64,000 nt of DNA from an uncultured Aquimarina sp. (GCA_947503835.1 CANNFM010000011.1:1-64000), one strand, 5' to 3'. Shown: positions 17,538 through 26,680, numbered from the stretch's first letter. The notes: generated from the sequence alone by a model not told the origin. Translations and numbers: made by a program.

Positions 17538-18983
17538 TTAAAATTGAAAATAAATAAATTCCTGAGGTTTTGCTCCAAATACTATAATTGCAAATATGAT
17601 TAAAAAGAAGAAACTCCAACGCCAAATTCGATATTTTGGGTGTATAGTAAATTCTAGCCCATGTTCTTTAGTTCTTTGTAACCATTCGATGATAACAAAA
17701 AAGATAATAATGCAAATTTTTAATAACAGTATTACGGTAATCATTGAAGGTATTGTAAATAGTGATGCTGAAAAGATCCCTTCAAGATAAGCCAAAGCAT
17801 CTTCTATGGTTTTGGCTCTAAAAAACACCCATGTAATCACCGTTAGAAAAAAAGTAAATATTATTTGTACTATTTCTTTCATATTCGGAAACACTTTATT
17901 TTCGGCAACAACGTCGGTATACTTTCTGTTTTTCTCTAACAGCAATAGAGGAAGAAAATAGCAAGCATTTATAAATCCCCAGGCAATGAATGTCCAGTTG
18001 GCACCATGCCAAAAACCACTAATCAAAAAAATAATAAAAGTGTTTTTAACTTTACTCCAGGTACCACCGCGACTACCTCCTAATGGGATGTAAACATAAT
18101 CCCTAAACCAAGTAGTGAGAGAAATATGCCAGCGTCTCCAAAATTCAGCTATATTTCTTGAAAAATAAGGAAAAGCAAAGTTCTTTTTTAAGTCGAATCC
18201 AAACAATCTGGAAGCTCCTATTGCAATATCAGAATACCCAGAAAAATCACCATAAATCTGAAAAGTAAAGAAGAAAGCTCCCAAGAGTAATGTGCTTCCA
18301 GAGTGTACTTCGTAAGTATTAAAAATATCATTGGCATAGATAGCGCAATTATCGGCAATTACTACTTTTTTAAATAAGCCCCAAAGTATTTGCCTTGAGC
18401 CGTCGATGGCTTTATCATAATCAAATTGCCTTTTCTTATAAAATTGAGGGAGTAAGTTTGTTGCTCGTTCTATGGGTCCCGCAACTAATTGCGGAAAGAA
18501 ACTAACAAAAGCCGCAAACGAAATAAAATCCTTTGTTGGAGTAAGGTTTTTGCGATAAACATCGATGGTATAACTAAGCGTTTGAAAAGTATAAAAACTG
18601 ATACCAACAGGTAAAATAATTTTAAGTGAACTCTCATTAAAAGAGGTCCCGAACAATGAAAATGCGGTTATAAAATTGTCAACAAAGAAGTTATAATATT
18701 TAAAGAAACCAAGAAACCCAAGGTTAATTATAATGCTAGTCCATAAAAGTAGTCTTCGTTTATTTAAGTTTTCTTCCTTAGAAAGTGAAACTCCGATAAG
18801 GAAATCAATTAAAGTGCTAAAAAGTATAAGGGATAAAAACCTCCAGTCCCATAATCCATAAAAAATATAGCTAGAGATAACAAGTAAGAGGTTTTGGACT
18901 TTTAGGTTCTTATAGGTAACAAACCAATATAGTATAAAAACTATAGGTAAAAATATAGCAAAGTCAATCGAATTAAATAACAT
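17538..18983 (-). CDS. MBOAT family O-acyltransferase (AlgI-like)
   Basis: 481 residues with about 10-12 membrane helices. The MBOAT signature is clear: FFPQLVAGPIERATNLLPQF in the middle, then FWRRWHISLTTWFRDYVYIP and the catalytic His in LISGFWHGANWTFIAWG. Length agrees with the AlgI family. It is first in an operon with the SGNH gene 13 bp downstream. It should transfer acetyl groups from acetyl-CoA across the inner membrane for modification of a surface glycan. The acceptor cannot be read from context. Confidence 0.92.
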   Translation of the reverse strand: MLFNSIDFAIFLPIVFILYWFVTYKNLKVQNLLLVISSYIFYGLWDWRFLSLILFSTLIDFLIGVSLSKEENLNKRRLLLWTSIIINLGFLGFFKYYNFFVDNFITAFSLFGTSFNESSLKIILPVGISFYTFQTLSYTIDVYRKNLTPTKDFISFAAFVSFFPQLVAGPIERATNLLPQFYKKRQFDYDKAIDGSRQILWGLFKKVVIADNCAIYANDIFNTYEVHSGSTLLLGAFFFTFQIYGDFSGYSDIAIGASRLFGFDLKKNFAFPYFSRNIAEFWRRWHISLTTWFRDYVYIPLGGSRGGTWSKVKNTFIIFLISGFWHGANWTFIAWGFINACYFLPLLLLEKNRKYTDVVAENKVFPNMKEIVQIIFTFFLTVITWVFFRAKTIEDALAYLEGIFSASLFTIPSMITVILLLKICIIIFFVIIEWLQRTKEHGLEFTIHPKYRIWRWSFFFLIIFAIIVFGAKPQEFIYFQF

Positions 18984-19150
18984 TTTCTTTTTTTGTTACC
19001 ATATACAAGTGGCAAATATATACTTTGTTTATAAGTAAGACTAACCTCTTTGGCTTTTCATGTCTATTAGTTGGACTAAAAAGTTGAAATTAGCTTAACC
19101 TTTTGATAAGACACCATTCAAGGTGTTTTGCTGGTTAATAGATATGTAAA

Positions 19151-19186
19151 TAAAAACCGCTTCAACTATCAAATAGTGAAGCGGTC
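19151..19186 (-). terminator. Terminator of htpG
   Basis: ACCGCTTCA (19156-19164) pairs with TGAAGCGGT (19177-19185); on the minus strand the stem is followed by a T run. It lies about 30 bp after the htpG stop. The same 9-bp stem recurs at 55030-55052. Confidence 0.85.
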
Positions 19187-19216
19187 TAATATTAATATAT
19201 GTAGTGATTACATGTT

Positions 19217-21106
19217 TTATTTTATCATCTCAAAACTACGTTTTATAAAATCGGTTAGCTCTTCTCCTTTAAGCAAGTTTTGAGAAAGTCTTGCCAAATC
19301 TAAAGATTGTTTGATTAAGCGTTCCTTCTTCTTTTCTGTTTTGGTACCAGCAATCTGTCCTATCAATTCATGATTTGTATTTACAACTAGATTGTACATT
19401 TCCGGCATATTACCCATGCCGAACATACCACCGCCACCTCCGGTTTGTTGCATCTCTTTCATACGACGCATAAACTCGGGCTGTGTGATCATAAATGGAG
19501 AAGCATCACTGTCCATGGCTTCTAACTGGATGGTATACTTTTCTGTGGGGATTACTTTTTCTAAATCAGTTTTAAGACCATCTTTTTCTTCATCAGATAA
19601 TTTAGAGATGGTTTCTTCATCTTTTTTGATAAGATTGTTTACATGATCAGAATCTACACGTACAAAAGTGATATTTTCTTTACTAGTCTCTAATTTTTGA
19701 ATTAAATGAGAAACGATAGGAGAATCTAATAATAGCACCTCATACCCTTTATCTTTGGCTGCTGTAATATAAGAATGTTGTTCATCTTTATTAGAAGCAT
19801 ATAGGATTACTAATTTATTATCCTTATCCGTTTGATTGTCCTTTGTTTTTTCTTGTAATTCTTCAAAAGTCAAAAAGGTATTATCTACCGTTGGATATAA
19901 CGCAAATTTGTCAGCTTTTTCAAAGAATTTATCTTCAGAAAGCATTCCGTATTCGATTACGATTTTAATGTCATTCCATTTTTGTTCAAAATCTTCTCTA
20001 TTGTTTTTGAACATGGTGCTTAGCTTATCACCAACTTTACGTGTAATATAGCTAGATATTTTCTTTACATTACCATCAGCCTGCAAGTAAGAACGTGATA
20101 CATTCAAGGGTATATCTGGCGAATCAATCACCCCGCGTAACATAGTAAGGAATTCTGGAACAATACCCTCTACATTATCGGTTACAAATACTTGATTTTG
20201 ATATAATTGGATTCTATCTTTTTGCATATTCATATCCTGACCTAACTTTGGAAAATATAATATTCCGGTTAAGTTAAAAGGATAGTCTACGTTGAGATGA
20301 ATATTAAATAAAGGTTCTTCAAATTGCATAGGATACAATTCTCGATAGAAACCTTTGTAATCCTCGTCTTTTAAGTCGGTTGGCTGTTTTGTCCAAGCTG
20401 GATTAGGATTGTTAATGATATTGTCTACTTCTTGAGTAGGAGCAGGATCTTCTTCTTTTGCATCTTCTGGCTTAGGTAGTGTTTCAGTTTTAGTCCCGAA
20501 CTTTATAGAGACGGGCATAAACTTATTGTACTTTACTAATAGTTCATTAATTCTACTTTCTTCAAGAAATTCGGTATCATCTTCACCAATATGTAGAATG
20601 ATTTCTGTTCCTCTTTCAGTTTTGTCATGCGCTTCTATACTATATGTAGGAGACCCGTCACAAGTCCAATGAGCTGCAGGTTCATCTTTATATGATTTAG
20701 TAATAATCTCTACTTTATTAGCAACCATAAAAGCAGAATAAAAACCAAGACCAAAGTGCCCAATAATTCCAGAATCTTTGGCGCTATCTTTGTATTTTTC
20801 TAGAAATTCTTCGGCACCAGAAAAAGCGATTTGGTTGATATATTTTTCTACCTCTTCTGCAGTCATACCAATACCTTGATCAATAATGTGAAGTTGGTTT
20901 TTTTCTTTATCAATTTTTACCTCGATAAGAGGATTACCATATTCTGCTTTAACTTCACCAGTACTAGTTAAGTGTTTTAATTTTAAAGTTGCATCTGTAG
21001 CATTAGAAATTAATTCTCGTAAAAAGATTTCATGATCAGAATACAAGAATTTTTTGATGAGTGGAAAAATGTTTTCTACGGATACATTAATATTTCCTGT
21101 TGTCAT
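19217..21106 (-). CDS. htpG: Molecular chaperone HtpG (Hsp90)
   Basis: From the ATG at 21106 the protein is 629 residues, which fits bacterial Hsp90. An ATG at 21166 would add a non-conserved 20-residue leader and is rejected. The GHKL ATPase domain shows LRELISNATDAT, IIDQGIGMTAEEVEKYINQI and IIGHFGLGFYSAF. The middle domain has YFPKLGQDMNMQKDRIQLYQ and VPEFLTMLRGVIDS with SRSYLQ. The C-terminal dimerisation domain ends in FEMIK. A cytoplasmic ATP-dependent chaperone for stress protection. It is a single gene with its own terminator; a heat-shock promoter is not identified. Confidence 0.97.
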   Translation of the reverse strand: MTTGNINVSVENIFPLIKKFLYSDHEIFLRELISNATDATLKLKHLTSTGEVKAEYGNPLIEVKIDKEKNQLHIIDQGIGMTAEEVEKYINQIAFSGAEEFLEKYKDSAKDSGIIGHFGLGFYSAFMVANKVEIITKSYKDEPAAHWTCDGSPTYSIEAHDKTERGTEIILHIGEDDTEFLEESRINELLVKYNKFMPVSIKFGTKTETLPKPEDAKEEDPAPTQEVDNIINNPNPAWTKQPTDLKDEDYKGFYRELYPMQFEEPLFNIHLNVDYPFNLTGILYFPKLGQDMNMQKDRIQLYQNQVFVTDNVEGIVPEFLTMLRGVIDSPDIPLNVSRSYLQADGNVKKISSYITRKVGDKLSTMFKNNREDFEQKWNDIKIVIEYGMLSEDKFFEKADKFALYPTVDNTFLTFEELQEKTKDNQTDKDNKLVILYASNKDEQHSYITAAKDKGYEVLLLDSPIVSHLIQKLETSKENITFVRVDSDHVNNLIKKDEETISKLSDEEKDGLKTDLEKVIPTEKYTIQLEAMDSDASPFMITQPEFMRRMKEMQQTGGGGGMFGMGNMPEMYNLVVNTNHELIGQIAGTKTEKKKERLIKQSLDLARLSQNLLKGEELTDFIKRSFEMIK

Positions 21107-21300
21107 TTTATAAGGTTTTAAATAGGTGTCTTTTTTTGAAGTGTATATGGTCAAAAAAAATACCAATACGAGTAATCTGACAAACTGACATTGAACGTTG
21201 TTATTTTTGATGTTATGATGTAATTTTTGACAAAAATGGAGACTAAACTTCTATCAATTTAGAAATTTCATTTTTTCTGAAACAACTTTAACAATTTATT

Positions 21301-21328
21301 GTTTAATCTTTTTGTAAAAAGGTTAAAC
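21301..21328. promoter_or_regulatory. Candidate TetR operator (28-bp palindrome)
   Basis: GTTTAATCTTTTT (21301-21313) and AAAAAGGTTAAAC (21316-21328) are inverted copies matching at 12 of 13 positions with a two-base centre. The palindrome covers the TTTG at 21311-21314 that would be the -33 box of the promoter whose -7-like TATATTTA lies at 21336-21343. A repressor binding here would block transcription of the TetR gene starting at 21365. Confidence 0.6.
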
Positions 21329-21364
21329 AATCACTATATTTACAATAGTTGTAAAAACTTAAAA

Positions 21365-22030
21365 ATGGCATCAGCAAATAAAAAACAAGTGAAAGACGAT
21401 CAGTATATAATTTCAAAGTATATGAATTACGTACTAGCGAATGATGGTTATCCAAAATCAGTATATAAGTTTTGTAATGATATTAATCTAAAAGAGGAGG
21501 ATTTTTATAAGTATTTTGGTAGTTTAGAAAGTTTAGACAGAAGTATCTGGAGTGCTTTTTTTACTACTACTGTTGATGCAATGAATAAAAATAAGGAATA
21601 TGCTAGTTTCTCTAGTAGAGATAAAATGCTAACACTTTATTATACACTCTTTGAAATGCTAACCTTAAATCGAAGCTATGTTTTATTTGCTTTAAAGCGA
21701 TATGATATTCCCTTTAAAAATCTCAATCAGTTAAGAGATGTGCGCACACATATTAAAGGTTTTGCTCAAGAGTTAATAGAGTCAGATAATGATGAAAAGA
21801 TGTTGAAGATTACTAAAAACCCTGTAATTGTATTTTCTGAAGGTGCATGGCTACAATTTTTATTTCTCTTAAACTTTTGGGTAGGGGATGAATCTAGAGG
21901 TTTTGAGAAAACCGATGTGGCTATAGAGAAGTCTGTAAACACGATTTTCGATCTGTTCGATAATACTCCATTAACCAATGTACTGGATTTTGGAAAATTT
22001 TTATGGAAAGAAAAAGTAATGTGGAATTAA
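21365..22030 (+). CDS. TetR family transcriptional regulator
   Basis: The ATG at 21365 gives 221 residues (MASANKKQVKDDQY). The in-frame start at 21299 would read through the palindromic operator region and is rejected. The N-terminal helix-turn-helix has a typical TetR form: YVLANDGYPKSVYKFCNDIN followed by EEDFYKYFGSLESLDRSIW. The rest is the helical ligand-binding domain. The ABC1 kinase gene starts 47 bp downstream, so the two form an operon. The regulator probably controls its own operon through the palindrome at 21301-21328. The inducer is unknown. Confidence 0.85.
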   Translation: MASANKKQVKDDQYIISKYMNYVLANDGYPKSVYKFCNDINLKEEDFYKYFGSLESLDRSIWSAFFTTTVDAMNKNKEYASFSSRDKMLTLYYTLFEMLTLNRSYVLFALKRYDIPFKNLNQLRDVRTHIKGFAQELIESDNDEKMLKITKNPVIVFSEGAWLQFLFLLNFWVGDESRGFEKTDVAIEKSVNTIFDLFDNTPLTNVLDFGKFLWKEKVMWN

Positions 22031-22077
22031 TGTAAGGAATTTAAAATATCACTGACTTTTAGATCAGAAATTAAGTA

Positions 22078-23385
22078 ATGAAAACAATAGATAAAATACC
22101 AACTTCTAAATTAGGTCGTACAGCAGAACTTGTAAAGACAGGTGTGAAAGTAGGAGGTAATTATCTTAAGTATTACAGTAAGAAAGCAGTTAATCCTGAG
22201 TTAACTAAAGATCAATTAAATGAAGATAATGCATCGGATATTTATGATGGATTAAAGAATTTGAAAGGTAGTGCGCTTAAGGTGGCACAAATGCTTTCTA
22301 TGGAAAAAAATATATTGCCTAATGCATATGTAGAACGGTTTTCTTTGGCACAATTTAGTGTCCCCCCTTTATCAGCGCCTTTGGTTAGAAAAACTTTTAA
22401 AAAATATCACGGGAAATACCCCGAAGAATTATATGATACGTTTGCAACTCAATCTGTAAATGCGGCGAGTATCGGTCAGGTACACAAAGCAGTTAAAGAT
22501 GGGAAAAAACTTGCTGTGAAAATTCAATACCCAGGAGTTGCAAACAGTATAAGTTCTGACCTGGCGATGGTTAAACCCATCGCCATCAGAATGTTTAATC
22601 TAAAAGGAAAAGATTCTGATAAGTATTTTAAAGAAGTAGAAGGAAAACTTTTAGAAGAAACCGATTATATATTAGAACTTAAACAAAGTAAAGAAATTAC
22701 AGATGCGTGCATTAAAATACCAAATCTGAAATTTCCAAAGTATTATCAAGACTTATCCAGCGAGCGTATTATCACCATGGATTGGATGGATGGTGTGCAT
22801 ATTAGTGAGTTTGCAAAGCAAAATACAAGTCAGGAAAAAGCAAATAAAATAGGCCAAACACTATGGGATTTTTATATGTATCAGTTACATGTTTTAAAAA
22901 CGGTACATGCAGATCCACATCCTGGTAATTTTATGGTGGATATAGATGATAACCTTATAGCAATTGATTTTGGGTGTGTGAAAAAAGTACCAATGGAGTT
23001 CTATACTCCCTACTTTGAGTTAGCCGAAAAGAGAAATATAGATGATTCACGTTTTTTTGCCCAAAAGATGTTTCAATTGGAAATACTCCGAGAGGATGAC
23101 ACCCCCGAAGAAAAAAGATTCTTTTCGGAGTTTTTCCATGAGATGCTGAGCCTTTTAACAAGACCTTTTAATGAAGCGACTTTTGATTTTGAAGATCAAG
23201 AGTTCTGGGATAAAATAACAAGATTAAGTGAAAAATATTCTAAGGACACAGAGTTGAAAAAGATGAACGGTAACAGAGGGAGTAAACACTTTTTGTATAT
23301 CAATAGAACCTTTTTCGGCTTATATAATTTGTTACACGATTTGAAAGCAACAATTCGAGTGAAAAATTTTGAAAAGTACCAATAG
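22078..23385 (+). CDS. ABC1/AarF (UbiB-like) atypical kinase
   Basis: 435 residues of the ABC1 protein-kinase-like family. Visible motifs: the alanine-rich loop NAASIGQVHKA (128-138), Lys148 in LAVKIQYPG, the catalytic block VHADPHPGNFMV with Asp279 and Asn284, and the metal-binding IDFGC with Asp297. The family-specific KxGQ motif reads Lys68-Val-Ala-Gln71, a glycine-to-alanine change. UbiB members support ubiquinone synthesis, but flavobacteria use menaquinone, so a lipid- or quinone-related ATPase role is only inferred. The upstream TetR gene is cotranscribed. Confidence 0.88.
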   Translation: MKTIDKIPTSKLGRTAELVKTGVKVGGNYLKYYSKKAVNPELTKDQLNEDNASDIYDGLKNLKGSALKVAQMLSMEKNILPNAYVERFSLAQFSVPPLSAPLVRKTFKKYHGKYPEELYDTFATQSVNAASIGQVHKAVKDGKKLAVKIQYPGVANSISSDLAMVKPIAIRMFNLKGKDSDKYFKEVEGKLLEETDYILELKQSKEITDACIKIPNLKFPKYYQDLSSERIITMDWMDGVHISEFAKQNTSQEKANKIGQTLWDFYMYQLHVLKTVHADPHPGNFMVDIDDNLIAIDFGCVKKVPMEFYTPYFELAEKRNIDDSRFFAQKMFQLEILREDDTPEEKRFFSEFFHEMLSLLTRPFNEATFDFEDQEFWDKITRLSEKYSKDTELKKMNGNRGSKHFLYINRTFFGLYNLLHDLKATIRVKNFEKYQ

Positions 23386-23403
23386 TCAGTCGCCCGACTG
23401 ACT
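23384..23403. repeat. Perfect 20-bp palindrome overlapping the ABC1 kinase stop codon
   Basis: Two perfect 9-base arms, AGTCAGTCG and CGACTGACT, are separated by CC. The palindrome starts inside the TAG stop codon. It has no T run, so it is not a standard terminator; it resembles a short extragenic palindrome. A weaker hairpin follows at 23435. Confidence 0.6.
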
Positions 23404-23434
23404 TGGTTTGTTTATTTATTGGTTAGGTTGTTAG

Positions 23435-23470
23435 AAAGATGCGCTGTGGTTGGTGCATCTTTCGCTTTTT
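23435..23470 (+). terminator. Probable terminator of the TetR-ABC1 kinase operon
   Basis: AAAGATGC (23435-23442) pairs with GCATCTTT (23455-23462), followed after CG by CTTTTT. A moderate-strength hairpin. Confidence 0.5.
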
Positions 23471-23602
23471 GCAGAGCTTAGTTTTGGCTTTTTATAGCAC
23501 TTCCTTATACTATTTGTAAGAATAAACTTCAAAATAAAAATAGAAAACAACATTCTCAAAAAATACATTTATCATTATCTTCACAATTAGAAACCCCCTA
23601 GC

Positions 23603-25657
23603 ATGTTTATGAGCAAGATATATTTGTGTATTGTTGCAGTAACTTTTCATTTGTGTTTATTTTCACAACAAAAAGAAGAGGTTACAAACCTTATTAATAA
23701 AGTCGAAGGGACAACAGAGAAAATAGGAAAACTCTATTTATTGGATTCATTATCTAAAGAAATAGGTAAAGTTCGATCCACTAATTTCGATTTTTACAAG
23801 AAGAATTTTGCAAAATACAATCTCGAATACATCAGATTAGCTAAAGAACTAGATAGTTTTGATCTGGCGGCTTATAAAACTTCTAAACTTACATATCATT
23901 ACCTTATGATAATTGGGAAACCTGATTCTGCATTGGCTATCGTTAATAACATTATTAATGACAGCGACAAAATAAGGAAGAGAGTTAATCTAGGGCATTT
24001 GTATCTTAAAAAAGCAGGAGCGCACTATCAAATTGATGATTTAGAAATTGCAATAAAAGATTATGATAATGCCCAGAAAATTTATAAGGTAACCAAAGAC
24101 ACTATTTTTGAAGCAGATGCAATTTATTTTTGCGCACAGGCACATGAGAGGATTGGTAATTTAACGAATGCCATTTTAAAATATCAAGCTGCAGGTGAGT
24201 TATATACAAAAATGAAAGATACTGCTTATGTAGCGTTTTCTGGATTCGGAATATCAGGTATTTTTAGTCAACTTTATATGCTAGACAAATCATTTGAAGA
24301 AAGAGAAAAAATAAGAACCTTATTAAATAGCCAAAAAAATAAGGATTTTCGTGCTTTATCCGAGTTAAGTATAAATGATGCCAGAGATTTTGTAAAGAAA
24401 AAAGAATATAAAAAAGAAGGTGAAGCGTATCTTAATGCTGTAACACTCCTAAAAAAAGAAAAGGATTTAGTTTTTGATAGATTTAGGGCATATGCCTATG
24501 TGTCTGAGTACTATTCTAAAAATGACCAACCAGAAATTGCCAAAAAATATATAGATACTCTTGAGTTATATCCTGATATGGTAAATAGTCCCTATGAAAG
24601 AATATTTTATTTAAAAGCTATGGGTAGACTTAAAGTTGCAGAAGGTAAATATGAAGAGGCTATCCCTATTTTTGAAGAAGAGATCAATATTTTTAAAAAA
24701 TCTAACGATATCAGGGCTCAGGTACATCTTGAAAAAGCCCTATACGAAGTCTATAAAAAACTTAATGATTTTTCTAAGGCATCAACGCATTTAGAAAAAC
24801 ATTTAACATTGAAAGATTCAATATATAATGTTTTGAGATCTAATAGTCTTATTTACTATCGCACACTTTATGAAACCGAGAAGAGAGATAGTAAAATAGC
24901 TATTCAGAAAGCAAATATCGATATGCTAGAGGCTAAGGATAAGGCTAAGAAAAATGTGTTGATTTTTGGCGGGATAGGGTTGAGTTTATTATTCTTGTCG
25001 ATCTACTTGTATAGAAATAGAACGCTTTTGATGCGAAATAAAAGAATGCAGCAGTCTTTCCTTCAAGAATTATTGCAGACTCAAGAACGAGTAAGCAAAC
25101 GAATCTCTAAGGATTTGCATGATAGTGTTGGTCAAAGCTTGTTATTGATTAAGAATAAAGTCTTGCAGAACAAGGATATGAAAACTGCTGCAGTTGTTGA
25201 CGGAGTCATAGATGAGGTACGTGAGATATCCAGAACTTTGCATCCATTTAAATTAGAAGAATTAGGCCTTACCGTAACCTTACAAAGTAGTGTTGAAATG
25301 ATTGACGAAAATTACGATATCTTTATTTCGGCAGAAATTGATAACATCGATAAAGTTTTTGATCAAGAAAGAGAAATAAATATTTATAGGTTAGTTCAAG
25401 AAAGTTTCAATAATATTCTTAAACATTCTAACGCACGATCTGCAGAGATTAAAGTAGTGAATAAAGACCAAAATATTGAGATCGTTATTAAAGATAATGG
25501 CCGGGGTTTTGACGTTTCAAAAGAAAAAATGTCGGTTTCTAAAATTGGTTTAAAAACACTAACAGAACGTTCTAAATTTTTGAAAGCTAGTTTTAAGATA
25601 CTCTCAGAAATAGATGAGGGTACAACATTGATTTTTAACATACCAAAACATGTTTAA
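23603..25657 (+). CDS. TPR-containing sensor histidine kinase (NarL-type, HisKA_3)
   Basis: 684 residues. A signal peptide (to about residue 21; the ATG three codons in is an alternative start) leads into tetratricopeptide-like helical repeats outside the cytoplasmic membrane (about 60-430). One membrane helix lies near 453-473 (NVLIFGGIGLSLLFLSIYLY). The HisKA_3 phosphoacceptor is His506 in SKDLHDSVGQSLLL. The HATPase domain shows RLVQESFNNILKHSNA and VIKDNGRGFDVSK. It overlaps the response regulator gene by eight bases. The TPR part presumably senses a periplasmic ligand or partner, which is unknown. Confidence 0.92.
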   Translation: MFMSKIYLCIVAVTFHLCLFSQQKEEVTNLINKVEGTTEKIGKLYLLDSLSKEIGKVRSTNFDFYKKNFAKYNLEYIRLAKELDSFDLAAYKTSKLTYHYLMIIGKPDSALAIVNNIINDSDKIRKRVNLGHLYLKKAGAHYQIDDLEIAIKDYDNAQKIYKVTKDTIFEADAIYFCAQAHERIGNLTNAILKYQAAGELYTKMKDTAYVAFSGFGISGIFSQLYMLDKSFEEREKIRTLLNSQKNKDFRALSELSINDARDFVKKKEYKKEGEAYLNAVTLLKKEKDLVFDRFRAYAYVSEYYSKNDQPEIAKKYIDTLELYPDMVNSPYERIFYLKAMGRLKVAEGKYEEAIPIFEEEINIFKKSNDIRAQVHLEKALYEVYKKLNDFSKASTHLEKHLTLKDSIYNVLRSNSLIYYRTLYETEKRDSKIAIQKANIDMLEAKDKAKKNVLIFGGIGLSLLFLSIYLYRNRTLLMRNKRMQQSFLQELLQTQERVSKRISKDLHDSVGQSLLLIKNKVLQNKDMKTAAVVDGVIDEVREISRTLHPFKLEELGLTVTLQSSVEMIDENYDIFISAEIDNIDKVFDQEREINIYRLVQESFNNILKHSNARSAEIKVVNKDQNIEIVIKDNGRGFDVSKEKMSVSKIGLKTLTERSKFLKASFKILSEIDEGTTLIFNIPKHV

Positions 25658-26282
25658 ACCCAATATACTTATTGCAGATGATCACCCTTTATTGTTAAAA
25701 GGACTAGAGGATTTTTTAAAAGAAAAAAAGCATACAATAATTGCTGCTTGTTCTGATGGGCTTTCTGCATACAATACTATCGTAAAGGAAAAGCCAGATA
25801 TAGCAATTCTTGATATCGAAATGCCAAATATGACGGGGATCGATATTGCTAAGAAATGCAAACGACATCAGATTAGTACCAAAATTATTTTAAATACCTT
25901 ACATAAAGAAAAAAAAATCTTTGAAGAGGCCATAAAATATAATATAGATGGCTACTTGTTGAAAGAATTCGCTCTTACCGAAATAGAAGAGTGTATAGCA
26001 GCGGTATGTGAAGGGAAAACTTATTTTAGTGAAAAAATATATAAACGATTTTCGCATGCTACTGATGAAGATACGAATATTGAAAACCTAACACCTTCTG
26101 AGATAAAAATCTTAAAACTTATTGCTGATGAAATGACAAGTGCTCAAATTGCAGATTTTTTGAGTATATCTACCAGAACTGTAGAAAAACATCGTGCAAA
26201 CATTATTAGAAAGCTTCATATAGATCAAAAACCCAATTCACTTCTTATTTGGTCTCAAAAGAATAAAGAATTACTGCTTTAA
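25650..26282 (+). CDS. LuxR/NarL-type response regulator
   Basis: 210 residues. The receiver domain has acidic residues at 10-11 (IADDHPLL), the phosphoacceptor Asp55 in ILDIEMPNMTG and a conserved Lys near 105 (YLLKEF). The LuxR-type helix-turn-helix is at about 147-205: LTPSEIKILKLIADEMTSAQ and then SISTRTVEKHRANIIRKLHI. It is translationally coupled to the kinase gene. A direct repeat of TTACGTA with a 10-bp step lies just downstream before the next promoter (26312-26328) and may be a binding site. Confidence 0.93.
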   Translation: MFKPNILIADDHPLLLKGLEDFLKEKKHTIIAACSDGLSAYNTIVKEKPDIAILDIEMPNMTGIDIAKKCKRHQISTKIILNTLHKEKKIFEEAIKYNIDGYLLKEFALTEIEECIAAVCEGKTYFSEKIYKRFSHATDEDTNIENLTPSEIKILKLIADEMTSAQIADFLSISTRTVEKHRANIIRKLHIDQKPNSLLIWSQKNKELLL

Positions 26283-26311
26283 ACACTTTTTTTCAACTAC
26301 TTTTTGTGCAA

Positions 26312-26359
26312 TTACGTAGGGTTACGTATGTTTTTGCGGTAATTGATTAGATATATTTG
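26312..26359 (+). promoter_or_regulatory. Promoter with TTACGTA direct repeat
   Basis: TTACGTA occurs at 26312-26318 and again at 26322-26328, one helical turn apart. A TTTTTG follows at 26331-26336 and an exact -7 box TATATTTG at 26352-26359. The spacing of -33 and -7 is on the short side. The repeat is well placed for an activator such as the adjacent LuxR-type regulator. Confidence 0.5.
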
Positions 26360-26406
26360 TGTATGTCAAAATTCATAATCAATCACTAAAGAGCAGGTTT
26401 TAGGTG

Positions 26407-26661
26407 ATGACAAGTAGCGTTGAAATGGAAGTGTTTTCGATATACCAAAATCCGATAAAAGGAGAAGTTTATGTAGATTTTAACGATCACATTTCGAAAT
26501 CATCCTATAAAGTGTTGAATCCACAAGGTCAGATTGTTGTAGAAAATAATAATCTGGTGATTAGGAATACAATTTCGTTTAAAAAATTACCATTGGGGAT
26601 GTATACATTAAAGGTGAAAAGTGAAAATAAAGAAGAAATTAAAAATTTTCTGAAACTCTAA
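26407..26661 (+). CDS. Orphan T9SS type-A sorting-domain peptide
   Basis: 84 residues from the ATG at 26407 (a GTG at 26404 is also in frame). Almost the whole protein is a type-A C-terminal sorting domain: FSIYQNPIKGEVYVDF, then YKVLNPQGQIVVENN, then LPLGMYTLKVKSENK and a basic tail. Such domains normally sit at the end of large secreted proteins and guide them through the type IX system. Here there is no signal peptide and no cargo. It may be a remnant of a lost secreted protein, or a free-standing domain. It has its own promoter and terminator. Confidence 0.7.
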   Translation: MTSSVEMEVFSIYQNPIKGEVYVDFNDHISKSSYKVLNPQGQIVVENNNLVIRNTISFKKLPLGMYTLKVKSENKEEIKNFLKL

Positions 26662-26680
26662 TTTTCAGGAAGATTGGGGG

